Below are positions 22,617 to 32,284 of a stretch of DNA of 64,000 bases, in pieces. The notes under the pieces are model-generated. The model did no database searches. It saw only the letters and a program-made list of their open reading frames with translations, and was not told where the DNA came from. Within the stretch, counting starts at the first letter, position 1; each line of letters begins with the position of its first letter. A program made the translations under genes and the position numbers. This stretch comes from Neptuniibacter sp. (GTDB taxonomy: Bacteria > Pseudomonadota > Gammaproteobacteria > Pseudomonadales > Balneatricaceae), in NCBI RefSeq assembly GCF_024231755.1, contig NZ_JAAEQH010000104.1, forward strand, positions 1 to 64,000, written 5' to 3'.

Positions 22617-22625
22617 TGCCTGAAA

Positions 22626-22799
22626 TTAGTACTTCAGCGCGTACGTTGTCGCGCTAACCCACGCAACGAGGCCAATCAAAGGATTGGCGAACCATATCCC
22701 GATATTAAAAAGCGAAAGAAGCGCCCACCAAGGCTTACCTGTGAACAGCAGGCAGGCAGCAGGGAATAGCAGAAACGCAATCAATAAATAATTAAGCAT
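22626..22799 (-). CDS. 57-residue membrane protein on the reverse strand
   Basis: ATG at 22799 running to TAA at 22626. It encodes two hydrophobic helices (YLLIAFLLFPAACLLF and NPLIGLVAWVSATTYAL) around a Trp-rich turn (KPWWALLSLF), and ends KY. A GGGGG ribosome site lies 3-8 bases upstream, close to ideal spacing but short. It is the only gene-like content of this 256-bp gap. Opposite orientation inside a late operon suggests expression in the lysogen; superinfection exclusion by a small membrane protein is possible. Confidence 0.5.
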   Translation of the reverse strand: MLNYLLIAFLLFPAACLLFTGKPWWALLSLFNIGIWFANPLIGLVAWVSATTYALKY

Positions 22800-22822
22800 A
22801 CCCCCAGTATAAGGTAATTTTG

Positions 22823-25800
22823 ATGGCTAAAACATACTCAACAGGCCTGATTATAACGGGTGACTCTAAAGGTGCGGTGAAAGCAACCGAGCTAACGAGT
22901 GACTCTCTCAAAAAACTGGGGAAACAAGCCAAAACAACCAAAAGAGATGTTGGCGATTTCGAAAAAGCATTAGGGACTGCAGCCCATAAAGCAACTGCAT
23001 GGGGTGTTGGAATTGCGGCAGCAGCCGTTTCTACTGAGAGCTTTTTCCGTCAGTTTGATGAAGTTGACAAAATCCATAAGCTAAATTTGCGAATGGATGC
23101 CAGCACAGAGGCGTTATCAGCTTACCAGTACGTTGCTGATCTATCAGGAACCACTATTCAGCAACTTTCTCTAGCCTGGCAGCGCCAGACACGCCGTATT
23201 TCGGAAGCATCTGCGGGTTACGGTGAAGCAAGAAGCTCCCTGCAGGAACTAGGTCTTGAAGCTGATCAATTAAAAGCTTTAGCGCCAGAAGAACAATTTT
23301 ATGCGATCGCCACAGCTCTCGAGAAAGTAGGGGATAAGTCCGACCGTCTAAGGCTGGCAAATAAGATCTTTGATAGTGAAGGCGCTGCGGCTGCGCTACA
23401 GATTATCAATCAGGGCACAGATGCCATTGATGGCATGATCGCAAAAGCCCATGAGCTGAATGTAGTTATCAGTCAGGATCAGGCTAACGCCATTGCTGAT
23501 TATAACGATGCTGTTACTGGGCTTTCTTATGCTTGGGACGGTGTAAATAAACAGCTTGCATATTTTGTTGCAGAGTCTTCAACAGGAGCGCTAAATGATT
23601 TTGCTGAAGTTCTGGCAACTTCTGCTGACGCAGCGGAGTATCTTGATGATGTAATGGCGCTGTCTGCTATAGCAGTAGCCAGTAAATATACACCTGCGCT
23701 CTTTGCAAAAACCAAAGCTAGAGTAGCTGATACGCTTGCGATCCGTGCCGCTGTTGTTTCTGAGTATAAATTAGCCAAGGCGCTGGCTGATAGCACAGCA
23801 GCGGATTTGGCAAAATCACAGGCTTCAGCTAAATCTGCTACAACTCAGCTCGCCTTAATGAAGGCCAGTGTTCAGCTTACAGCTGCAGAAAACGCTGCAA
23901 CGGCAGCGAAAGACCGGCTAACTGCTGCAACATCTCGTTATAATGCTGTGGCGATAACTGGCGCTAGCGTAGCCACTAGACTAAATTCCGCAATGGCCTT
24001 TATGGGTGGCCCTGTTGGGGTTGCTATGCTTGCAGCGGGTGCAATTTCATATTTTGCGCTCACTGCAGACGGTGCGAAAGAGCCGGTTGATGTTCTCCGT
24101 CGACACACTGACGGATTGGGTGAATCACTTGATAATTTAAGCAAAAAAAGAGCTGAAGCTGATCTGATAGGTCTTAAAGACCAGCTTGATGAAATAGAAT
24201 TCAAGCATCGAGCTGTTGCTGCTCGAATTGAGACGCTTCAAGGTCTTCAGGCTAATGGTTGGATTAAGCCAGAACAGCAGAATGAATTAATCCTAAAGCT
24301 TGCAGAAGAAGAAAAGTTACAGGCCAAATTAAATCAAGGTCTGGAGTTACAAGGAAAGCTTCGTGCAATCATTACCGGTGAATTCAAGAAGTCTACTGTT
24401 GCGACAGATGAGCAGGGGCAGGCTACCGGTAGATTAACGGTCGCCGACGAAAAGCGACTAGAGCAGATGGCTGCTCAGGTTACTCAGCTCGAAAAGCTCA
24501 GACAAGAAAAAGAATGGTTATTATCCAAAGAGCCGGAGAACGAAAAGCAGCAAAAGCTTATAGCTAAGGCGATAGAAAACAAAAACCGCCAGATTGCAGA
24601 AGAAGAAAAACGCCTCAAAACAAAAGTAGAGAAAAACAAAGAGTTACTACCGCAACTTGAGGAAGAGTTGCGCCTAATGAAACTCTCTGAACGCGAGCGA
24701 TTCATTGAAAACCAATTGCGTGGTGCCTCGGCTACTGAGATGGCTAAACAGGGAGACCAGCTCCGCGAGTTACTGGGCATAATGTATGATGAGCAGCAAC
24801 GCCTTAAGGATATTGAGGAAGCTGCGAAGGAAGCAGAAAAAGCTGCTGATCCATTCGCTGACGCCTGGGAAGAGTCTACAAAACGCATTGATGAGGCGTT
24901 TGCTAACGCTTGGGAAGGTGCGTTCGATTCCTTTGAAGATTTCGGCGATGCGCTACTAGATTCCTTTAAAAAGACCTGGGCTGAGATGGCGCACCTTGCC
25001 ATGACGAAGCCAATCACTCTAAACATGCAGGCCGAAATGGAGCGGTCTGGGGGTGGTTTATCTGGAATGCTTTCTAGTAGCGCTGTAGGCCTAGATAGCT
25101 TTACCAGCTACTTTAACCCTTCTTCCGGCAGCATTACTAGAATGGTAAACAGTGTTGCTGGAGATTTCGGGTATGGCTGGGCCCCGGACGGCATGGGGCC
25201 TCCTACTCTGATAGACCCAAATAGCGCAACGGCTGGCGCTCTTAACTCGTTGGGTGCGGGTTTCTCTGCTTATGGCTTTGCTCAGGAACATGGCGTTCTG
25301 GGCGGTGTTGCTGGTGGTGCGGCCAGTACAGCTATTGCCGGTGGCATTGGTGGCTTAGCTTCTGGTGCGGGCTTTATGTCTGGCGCTAGTGGTGCGCTAG
25401 CAGGCTTAGGCCCTATGGGCTGGGCTGCCATCGGTGTTGGTGCTTTGCTTGGCGGCATGGGCGGCGGTGAAACCCGCTCTGGCCAACGCTACCTATATGA
25501 CCCGGAAGAGGGCATTCGGATTAGCAAAACCCCATCTGGCGGACCGATTGCTAAAGATGAGATGACGGTAGCGGTCCAATCGACCATTGATAATCTGAAT
25601 CGTCTGCTCGAAACGCTGGGCTCAACCGCTCATGTTGAATACCTAAAGGCTGAGCTGAAGACGTCAGAGAAAGGCCGTGGCGGTGTCCAAGTTCTTGGTG
25701 AGCTTTCAACAGGGGAGTCATTTGGCGAGCGTTACTTTGAAGATGGTACTTCTCACTCTCTTAGCAGTGAAGAGGCGGTAAAATTCTTCATTGAGGATCT

Positions 25801-28800
25801 ACACCAAGCCACGATTCAAGGCTTGCAAGCGGCTGATATTGGCGGTGCTGTTGGGGAGTATTTGGCAGGCATTGCCGATCCTGAAACGCTCGGCCTTGCA
25901 GAAACACAGGTCATCGTTGATTACATCACCGGCTTTACAAAAGTTAATGAAGCGCTGGAAACCGGCTCCTCTCTATTCGACTTCCTACCGGGTAATGTTG
26001 ATGATGCCGTAGCTGCGATCAGCGGTTTCTCTCTTGAAGGTGAGGCATTAACAAGTACCTTTGCCCGTGTTACTGCTGCATATTCTGGCCTGCTAACTGA
26101 GCAGGATCTAAATATCCTGCGCATTAACGAAAGCCGTCAGGCTATTGATGAATTTAACAGCACATTCGATGCGTCTATCAGCTCAGCTGATCAGCTTAAA
26201 GATTTTGCGCTGGGTCTGGACCTTACAACAGAATCAGGCAGAGAAGCTTTTGCCGCGGTAACCGCGCTGGCCCCAGCCATTGTCGATTATGAAAACCGTA
26301 CTGGGCAACTTCGTGACACGATCACATCTTTCTATACCGACATCTTGGGTCGTGAGCCTGATACTGAAGGGCTAGAGCTTTGGCTGAATGCTGTTGCTGA
26401 AGGCACGTTCACGCTGGAAGAGGCGGCAGAAGCTTTTGCAAATTCAGAGGAAGCAGCTAGAAACGCTTTCAATGTCATCCAAGGGGATGCTGAGGCATTT
26501 GCGCAGAGCCTGGCAGATCAAAACCTGCAGGACTCGCTCTCTGAATACGATAAGGCGGTTAATGCTCTCGATACTTGGTATCAGGAGCAGCTTGAAGCAT
26601 TCAACGGCTTTATTGATGCTGGCGCCACCTTTGCTGGTGGCTCTGAAGCTGTACTGGCTAACCTCGATGCCATCTTTGAGCGCGATCTGGCAGAGATTGA
26701 AGGGCGCTTCAGTGAATTTAGTGATGCGGTCGATGAGACTACCGATGCTATTACTGACAACACAGCAGATCTACAGGCTGCCGCCAGCGAGCGACTGCGC
26801 CTAGAGAATCAACTGCTTCAGCTTCAGGGTGATACCGAGGAGATTCGTAAACGTCAGCGCGATGCGCTTGATGAATCCAATCGGGCAATCTTCGATAAAA
26901 TCACAGCACTTGAGGATCTACAGGCTGCAACAGCAGCTGCCGAGCAAACTGAAAGGGAGCTAGCATCCCAGCGCGAGGCGATCGCTTCAGAGCGTTATAA
27001 CCTGGAAACGCAACTGCTACAGCTGCAGGGTGATATAACCGCGCTACAGGAACGTGAAAAGAATGCGCTGGATGAATCTAACCATTCCCTCTATGAGCAA
27101 ATTAAAGCCCTAGAAAAACTGCAGGAAGAGGCTGAAGCAGCTGCCGCTGCAGAACAAGCGCTAGCTTCAAAGCTGGAAGCCATTGCTTCCGAGCGTTACA
27201 GCCTGGAAACTCAACTGCTACAGCTTCAGGGCAATATTACTGAGCTTCGTAAGCGTGAGCGTGACACTCTTGATGAATCTAATCAGAAGATCTTTGATCA
27301 GATCACTGCGTTAGAGGATTTGCAGGCAGAAACTGCTGCGGCTGAACAGGCTGAAAGAGACCTAGCATCTCAGCGCGAGGCGATCGCTTCCGAGCGCTAT
27401 AGCCTTGAAACCCGGCTGTTGCAGTTGCAGGGCAATCTCGTTGCTTTGCAGGAGCGTGAGAAGGCCGCGCTAGATGAGTCTAATCATTCTCTATACGAGC
27501 AGATCAAAGCATTGGAGGCCCAGCAAGCAGCAGCTGAGATTGCCGCTCAAGAGCAACAGGATGCAGCAGACGCTATAGCGAAGGCTGAGCAGGAACTGGC
27601 TGATAAGCGCCAAGCTATCGCTTCAGAGAAGTATAACCTTGAAGGCCGCCTTCTAGAACTACAGGGCAACCTCGTAGCGCTCCAGGAGCGAGAGAAGGCA
27701 GCGATTGATGAATCAAACCACTCACTTTACGAGCAGATCAAAGCTTTAGAGGCTCAGCAAGAAGCTGCTGAAGCAGCTGCGAAGATTGAGAGCGATCTGG
27801 CTGCCAAACGAAATGCTATTGCATCAGAGCGTTATAACCTGGAAGGACAGCTTCTCGAGTTATTAGGCGATGAGGTTGCACTACGAGAGCGCCAAAAGGC
27901 CGCAATCGATGAATCTAACTATGCCTTATTCGATCAAATTGTAGCCCTTGAAAGCAAAAAGGCTGCAGATGCATTGGAGCTGCAAAGACAGCAGGAAGTA
28001 GAGGCGCAAAAGCAACAGCTACAGCAGGAAGCTAATGCTCAAGCTTTGGAGGCAGAGCGCCAACTTGCTGCACTCAGAGAGGCGACTGCAGCGGAGCGTT
28101 ATGGCCTAGAGACACAGTTACTTCAGGCGCAGGGCAACATTACAGCGCTGCGCAGAAGAGAAATGGAAGCGTTGGCACCTGCCAACCGTGCGCTGTATCA
28201 GCAGATCAAAGCTCTGGAAGATCAAAAAACAGCTTCTGAGGAAGCTGCGGCTTCTAGTCGTAGCTTGATCGATGAGATTTACAGACTACGCGGGTTATCA
28301 GGTGGTGCCGAGGCTCTTGGCGTTGATTTCCTATCATCTCAATTTGAATCTGCTACCGCCGCCGCGAGGGCTGGGGATCTCGATGCTTTAGCCGACCTAC
28401 CTTCAATTAGCCAATCGCTTGAAGCGGCAGCCGCTGCTTCGGCTTCAACAGCTTTAGATGTTCAACGCATGAACGCTTGGCTGGCGAATAGCATGGCCCA
28501 GACATTGAGCACCAGAGGGATAGAGGTTCCTCAGTTTGCGTCAGGTGGTAACCATCAAGGCGGCTGGCGAATCGTAGGCGAGCGAGGGTGGGAGCTAGAG
28601 CATACCGGCGCCTCCCAAATCATCAATCACAACGACTCAATGAAAATGCTTGATAACCGTGAAGTGGTTGCTGAGTTGAGAGGGCTGCGAGCTGAGGTCG
28701 AAAGCCTGCGTGCAGAGAATAAGGGGCTTCAATACACCATTGCCAAGAACACCGGCAAGGTCGTTAAGAAGCTTAATCAATTTGATGCAGAAGGAATGCC

Positions 28801-28819
28801 AGAGGTGCGTGCTTCATGA
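22823..28819 (+). CDS. tail tape measure protein with DUF4214 and a seven-unit repeat
   Basis: ATG 22823 gives 1,998 residues. Layout: helical N-terminal part; hydrophobic segment about 385-410 (MAFMGGPVGVAMLAAGAISY); Lys/Glu coiled coil about 440-690; Gly/Ala-rich membrane-like region about 805-885; a DUF4214 unit about 1168-1215 (SFYTDILGREPDTEGLELWL); seven repeats of about 67 residues (about 1321-1810); and a C-terminal GGNHQGGWRIVGERGWELE motif near 1905 common to tape measures. It sets tail length; at about 0.15 nm per residue the tail would be near 300 nm. It follows the chaperones by the inserted island. Confidence 0.93.
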   Translation: MAKTYSTGLIITGDSKGAVKATELTSDSLKKLGKQAKTTKRDVGDFEKALGTAAHKATAWGVGIAAAAVSTESFFRQFDEVDKIHKLNLRMDASTEALSAYQYVADLSGTTIQQLSLAWQRQTRRISEASAGYGEARSSLQELGLEADQLKALAPEEQFYAIATALEKVGDKSDRLRLANKIFDSEGAAAALQIINQGTDAIDGMIAKAHELNVVISQDQANAIADYNDAVTGLSYAWDGVNKQLAYFVAESSTGALNDFAEVLATSADAAEYLDDVMALSAIAVASKYTPALFAKTKARVADTLAIRAAVVSEYKLAKALADSTAADLAKSQASAKSATTQLALMKASVQLTAAENAATAAKDRLTAATSRYNAVAITGASVATRLNSAMAFMGGPVGVAMLAAGAISYFALTADGAKEPVDVLRRHTDGLGESLDNLSKKRAEADLIGLKDQLDEIEFKHRAVAARIETLQGLQANGWIKPEQQNELILKLAEEEKLQAKLNQGLELQGKLRAIITGEFKKSTVATDEQGQATGRLTVADEKRLEQMAAQVTQLEKLRQEKEWLLSKEPENEKQQKLIAKAIENKNRQIAEEEKRLKTKVEKNKELLPQLEEELRLMKLSERERFIENQLRGASATEMAKQGDQLRELLGIMYDEQQRLKDIEEAAKEAEKAADPFADAWEESTKRIDEAFANAWEGAFDSFEDFGDALLDSFKKTWAEMAHLAMTKPITLNMQAEMERSGGGLSGMLSSSAVGLDSFTSYFNPSSGSITRMVNSVAGDFGYGWAPDGMGPPTLIDPNSATAGALNSLGAGFSAYGFAQEHGVLGGVAGGAASTAIAGGIGGLASGAGFMSGASGALAGLGPMGWAAIGVGALLGGMGGGETRSGQRYLYDPEEGIRISKTPSGGPIAKDEMTVAVQSTIDNLNRLLETLGSTAHVEYLKAELKTSEKGRGGVQVLGELSTGESFGERYFEDGTSHSLSSEEAVKFFIEDLHQATIQGLQAADIGGAVGEYLAGIADPETLGLAETQVIVDYITGFTKVNEALETGSSLFDFLPGNVDDAVAAISGFSLEGEALTSTFARVTAAYSGLLTEQDLNILRINESRQAIDEFNSTFDASISSADQLKDFALGLDLTTESGREAFAAVTALAPAIVDYENRTGQLRDTITSFYTDILGREPDTEGLELWLNAVAEGTFTLEEAAEAFANSEEAARNAFNVIQGDAEAFAQSLADQNLQDSLSEYDKAVNALDTWYQEQLEAFNGFIDAGATFAGGSEAVLANLDAIFERDLAEIEGRFSEFSDAVDETTDAITDNTADLQAAASERLRLENQLLQLQGDTEEIRKRQRDALDESNRAIFDKITALEDLQAATAAAEQTERELASQREAIASERYNLETQLLQLQGDITALQEREKNALDESNHSLYEQIKALEKLQEEAEAAAAAEQALASKLEAIASERYSLETQLLQLQGNITELRKRERDTLDESNQKIFDQITALEDLQAETAAAEQAERDLASQREAIASERYSLETRLLQLQGNLVALQEREKAALDESNHSLYEQIKALEAQQAAAEIAAQEQQDAADAIAKAEQELADKRQAIASEKYNLEGRLLELQGNLVALQEREKAAIDESNHSLYEQIKALEAQQEAAEAAAKIESDLAAKRNAIASERYNLEGQLLELLGDEVALRERQKAAIDESNYALFDQIVALESKKAADALELQRQQEVEAQKQQLQQEANAQALEAERQLAALREATAAERYGLETQLLQAQGNITALRRREMEALAPANRALYQQIKALEDQKTASEEAAASSRSLIDEIYRLRGLSGGAEALGVDFLSSQFESATAAARAGDLDALADLPSISQSLEAAAAASASTALDVQRMNAWLANSMAQTLSTRGIEVPQFASGGNHQGGWRIVGERGWELEHTGASQIINHNDSMKMLDNREVVAELRGLRAEVESLRAENKGLQYTIAKNTGKVVKKLNQFDAEGMPEVRAS
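26783..28252 (+). repeat. seven-copy coding repeat in the tape measure gene
   Basis: Copies begin at 26783, 26984, 27185, 27386, 27620, 27821 and 28088. The first three steps are exactly 201 bp (67 codons); later steps are 234, 201 and 267. Each unit has ASERYxLExxLLxLQG, then R-x-R/K and ALDESN, then an amphipathic helix and a variable Ala/Glu/Gln linker. Copies 1 and 3 share one subtype (IFDxITALEDLQ), copies 2, 4 and 5 the other (SLYEQIKALE). Third-position differences are many, so the duplication is old. Confidence 0.85.
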
Positions 28820-29721
28820 AGTATATCCAGCCTATAGAAATCACTGACGCTGAGCTGGTAGATAGTAATGTTCTCGAAGATGATTACGCCGTTTACGATC
28901 CGGGGACTCCATACAGTACCGGTGCCAGAGTAATTAGCCTGGTCACACATACCGTTTATGAGTCCTCCGGTGATGGCAATCAGGGCAACGACCCAGACGA
29001 TAGAGCCAACAATGCGGTCCTGTGGACGGTTGTTTCAGCAACCAATCGCTGGAAAGTGTTTGATAAAAAATTAGCGGACCAGACGACAAACGCAGGCAGT
29101 ATTACTTATGAAATCACGCCGGGCAAGATCGTAAATGCTATCGCGTTTTTTAATGTAGAAGCGTCTTCCATCAACGTGCGAATAACTGACCCTACGGACG
29201 GGGAAATTTATAACGAAACATACAGCCTGAGCGACAACTCAGGGGTGACTGACTGGTATACCTACTTCTTCACTCCTACTGAGAAAGTTGCAGAGGTTGT
29301 GGCTTTCGATCTGCCTAGTTACTCAACTCAAACAATTTTTATCACTCTTTCCGTTCCCGCTGGTGATGTGTCAGTAGGGGAAATAGTGCTTGGGGCTCAA
29401 AAAACAATAGGCGGTGCAGTGTTCGGAAGCGGCATCGGCATTGTTGATTACTCTCGAAAGGAGCGTGATGACTTTGGCAACGCCGTAATAGTTGAGCGTG
29501 GTTACTCCCAGACCTCTAGCTATGACGTTTCAATTGAAACTAAGAACGTGCGGCATATTCAGCGGCAGTTAGGCAGGCTCAGGGCTAAACCACTTGTATG
29601 GAGTGGCACAGATGATGGGGGCTATGGATTGCTTATCTATGGCTATTTCACAGATTTTGATATTCAGCTGTCCGGGCCACTTTTCTCGGACTGTTCAATT
29701 GAAGTAGAGGGTTTGACCTAA
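28816..29721 (+). CDS. tail tip protein, hypothetical
   Basis: A 301-residue protein overlapping the tape measure stop (ATGA). N-terminal residues include a chitin-binding-like DYAVYDPGTPYSTGARV and HTVYESSGDGNQGNDP. Residues 90-200 are beta-rich, and the C-terminal part (YSRKERDDFGNAVIVERGYSQT, then QRQLGRLRAKPLVWSG) resembles distal tail components of siphophages. The aromatic N-terminal stretch suggests carbohydrate binding. Position after the tape measure supports a distal-tail role; exact function unknown. Confidence 0.65.
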   Translation: MKYIQPIEITDAELVDSNVLEDDYAVYDPGTPYSTGARVISLVTHTVYESSGDGNQGNDPDDRANNAVLWTVVSATNRWKVFDKKLADQTTNAGSITYEITPGKIVNAIAFFNVEASSINVRITDPTDGEIYNETYSLSDNSGVTDWYTYFFTPTEKVAEVVAFDLPSYSTQTIFITLSVPAGDVSVGEIVLGAQKTIGGAVFGSGIGIVDYSRKERDDFGNAVIVERGYSQTSSYDVSIETKNVRHIQRQLGRLRAKPLVWSGTDDGGYGLLIYGYFTDFDIQLSGPLFSDCSIEVEGLT

Positions 29722-30434
29722 TGAGCTCAACTATCGACCAGTTACCGGCTGCTCCACAGCGGTCAGATGATCCGGATTTATTCGCATCTAAATCAGATGC
29801 TTTTGTCGCCGCATTAACCCAATTTGTAACACAGGCGAATACTCTAGCGGCTAATGTGAATCTCGCAGCTGCCGCACCCGGGATGTCTGCCACCAGTACA
29901 ACATCCCTAACGGTTGGTACTGGAGCTCAATCCCTAACTGTAGAAACCGGGAAGCAGTTTGTGCCAGGAATGAGTGTGGTCATAGCGTTCAGCGCTGACA
30001 CGACTAACCGCATGGTCGGCACTGTGCAGAGCTATAACGACAGCACAGGTGCTTTAGATGTTGATATCACCCTCGTAGAAGGCAGCGGTACGCATGCTGA
30101 TTGGGTGATTAGTCTCACCATTGCAATAGATGTTTCATTGTTCGCTCTTGCTACAGAAAAGGAATACATAGCTAGCGGCACAGGCGAGGCCTTTGATAGA
30201 TCTAAAGGGTCTGTCTGGGTTTACACAATGACAGGTAATGCAGTGTTTCCTGACTCGTTAAGTAACGGCCAAAGCCTCACTCTTAACTTAAAGGGCACAG
30301 GATGGAGCTTTGCTCCTCCCCCGGGCTCAGTGTGGGTGAATATCGCAGATGCTGCATTGACCGGAAATGACCTGATCGTTGTCACCAAGATGAACGACCT
30401 ATTGATATTGAATTACTGTGGAGCGTTACCATAA
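29721..30434 (+). CDS. tail fibre/tip-associated protein, hypothetical
   Basis: A 237-residue protein, one-base overlap with its neighbour. N-terminal residues 1-55 are helical (PAAPQRSDDPDLFASKSDAFVAALTQF), a motif seen at the N-terminus of phage fibre proteins. Then a beta repeat rich in Thr/Ser/Gly follows (SLTVGTGAQSLTVETGKQF). No enzymatic motif. Likely a fibre or adhesin component. Confidence 0.6.
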   Translation: MSSTIDQLPAAPQRSDDPDLFASKSDAFVAALTQFVTQANTLAANVNLAAAAPGMSATSTTSLTVGTGAQSLTVETGKQFVPGMSVVIAFSADTTNRMVGTVQSYNDSTGALDVDITLVEGSGTHADWVISLTIAIDVSLFALATEKEYIASGTGEAFDRSKGSVWVYTMTGNAVFPDSLSNGQSLTLNLKGTGWSFAPPPGSVWVNIADAALTGNDLIVVTKMNDLLILNYCGALP

Positions 30435-31744
30435 TGCTAGCTCGTAGAATGCTATTAAGCGGAGGCGGTGGGCCGTCTCCATACTGGATAGGGAAATACG
30501 GTACAGCGGGGATTACGTGGTCAATCGATATTGATATAGCTGGAGGAATTGAAGCCGTATCATATGATGGCGGCACCTCTTGTGAGGTGGCTGTTTTTCA
30601 GGAAGGTGTGCTGGTCGACCAAACAGGTATGAATACTAGTTTGGTTAGCACCAATGATCGGGTTGGAGTTAATGTCAATCAAGGGAAGCTTGTTGTCTCA
30701 AGGCGTTTATCAAGCAATGTTTCCCATTATGTAATCAATCCAGATTACACTGAAATTATGCGGATATTTTCTGGTGATGGAGCGGGTTACTACAACGCGC
30801 ATATAACCAGCGGGGGTGGAATGATAGGGCTAACAGCAAGCCCAACTAGTAACGCGCACGCGCTTTATTACGTTACTGACATTGGAAGCCCAAGTGCCGC
30901 CTGGATATTTAACTTAGGTTTTGCTAATTGGTTAGAGCCTCACACGGTTATTTTTGAGGATGATGGTACTCACCTATATGTTGTAGGTATTAACAGTGCA
31001 GCCAACGACTACCTAACAGTTATGAAGATTGATCCAAGCTCGCCTTCTATTGTTTGGCAGCGGAAGATTACAGTCTCATCATCTGACATGACCGATGTTA
31101 AGCCGACCATTCATATTGATGCTTCCGGCAATGTTATTGTGGGGTATTACTGTAATACGGACCTTTGCTTATCAAAGTGGAACTCTTCAGGTATCCATCA
31201 ATGGAGCAAATACTTCAATTATGCTGCTCAGGGTTTCGCAAAGTCCTCAGTGTACAACTCTGCACCATGGGCGATTACAGATAGTTATGCTTATTGCCTG
31301 TGGCCGCACACATCCGATAAGAAAAAATGCCTTCTTTTCTGCTTTGATATTTCGAACGCGCCGACCGGGATAGAGTGGGTTAAAACCTTAACAAATACAG
31401 AGGCTAATGCTGACTGCACAAATGCAGTTGCAATAGATGCATCTGATGAGGTTGTCCGTGGCGCTTACTACAACACCGCAACAGCGGGATCGCATTATAT
31501 ATTATTCAATCTTTCAGCAGCGAATGATGGTGAAGATGATGGGGCTGTAAATGGCGTGACTGTTTCTTCTGCAGCTAGTGCCTCAATCAATATGGGTAAT
31601 TTAAGTATGACCGAATCTGTTGATGTCACAACGTTTAGTGATATTTCAGGCTCGGCATCAGGCTTGGTTGATGGTACTTCCGGGCTGTCTACAAACTCTA
31701 ATTTAGTTAATGATACTTGGAACGCAACGGAGATATTGGGATGA
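30434..31744 (+). CDS. putative receptor-binding protein, propeller-like
   Basis: A 436-residue protein, one-base overlap with the previous stop. It contains recurring strand units resembling beta-propeller blades: HLYVVGINSAANDYLTVMKI, VIVGYYCNTDLCLSKW, and DSYAYCLWPH. The C-terminal 70 residues are Ser/Thr/Asn-rich. Such blade repeats occur in fibre tips that bind surface sugars or proteins. Specificity unknown. Confidence 0.55.
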   Translation: MLARRMLLSGGGGPSPYWIGKYGTAGITWSIDIDIAGGIEAVSYDGGTSCEVAVFQEGVLVDQTGMNTSLVSTNDRVGVNVNQGKLVVSRRLSSNVSHYVINPDYTEIMRIFSGDGAGYYNAHITSGGGMIGLTASPTSNAHALYYVTDIGSPSAAWIFNLGFANWLEPHTVIFEDDGTHLYVVGINSAANDYLTVMKIDPSSPSIVWQRKITVSSSDMTDVKPTIHIDASGNVIVGYYCNTDLCLSKWNSSGIHQWSKYFNYAAQGFAKSSVYNSAPWAITDSYAYCLWPHTSDKKKCLLFCFDISNAPTGIEWVKTLTNTEANADCTNAVAIDASDEVVRGAYYNTATAGSHYILFNLSAANDGEDDGAVNGVTVSSAASASINMGNLSMTESVDVTTFSDISGSASGLVDGTSGLSTNSNLVNDTWNATEILG

Positions 31745-32277
31745 CTTGGTATTTAAACGACAATCCAATTAATGACCGAAAGCTTCGAGAAGCAGTTGCT
31801 CCGACTCTGCTGCCTAAAACACTAACCGATCAGCACTACTTAGAAGCTGGTGCAAAGAAACTGGTTGAGACAGATGCGCCGCCTCATAATCCTGACACTC
31901 AACGGATCTTTTTAGAGGTGATGAAGGTCGATGGAAATCCAACACAAGTGTGGCAGGTTGAAGATATCCCTCAGAGTGAGCTGGAAGAGCAAGCGGAAGC
32001 TGATTTTTATGCCTTTGCAGCTTCTGTTAAGAATGAGTGTGAACGACGTATTTTCAAAGTAGCTAGCGCGAATACGCAGCAGACTCTGAATATGCACGCA
32101 ACACTTGGCAATCTATCCGAAGAGCAGATGACAGTGCTAAGAGCGGGCATGGCATGGATTGATTCATGCGTGGCCAAAAGCCGAGCTCTTGTGGCTAATA
32201 AGGTCGCCGATTATCAGGACGATAAACACTGGCCGGCCCCTACTCAGGAAATGATTGATCTGGCGAATACATACTAG
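31741..32277 (+). CDS. hypothetical protein next to the fibre genes
   Basis: ATG 31741 overlaps the previous stop (ATGA); 178 residues. The N-terminus (TWYLNDNPINDRKL) and a long helical middle with ANTQQTLNMHATLGNLSEEQM are like proteins encoded after siphophage fibres, often called fibre assembly or chaperone proteins. Position favours a chaperone for the preceding receptor-binding protein. Confidence 0.5.
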   Translation: MTWYLNDNPINDRKLREAVAPTLLPKTLTDQHYLEAGAKKLVETDAPPHNPDTQRIFLEVMKVDGNPTQVWQVEDIPQSELEEQAEADFYAFAASVKNECERRIFKVASANTQQTLNMHATLGNLSEEQMTVLRAGMAWIDSCVAKSRALVANKVADYQDDKHWPAPTQEMIDLANTY

Positions 32278-32284
32278 GTTTGTT

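Noticed and set aside
24484-25026. 180-codon reverse ORF in the tape measure gene
   Set aside because: Ser/Phe-rich product, typical mirror of a Glu/Lys coiled coil.
26783-28252. Regular repeat considered as a CRISPR array
   Set aside because: The units are 201 bp, coding and diverged, with no short palindromic repeat or unique spacers; no cas genes.
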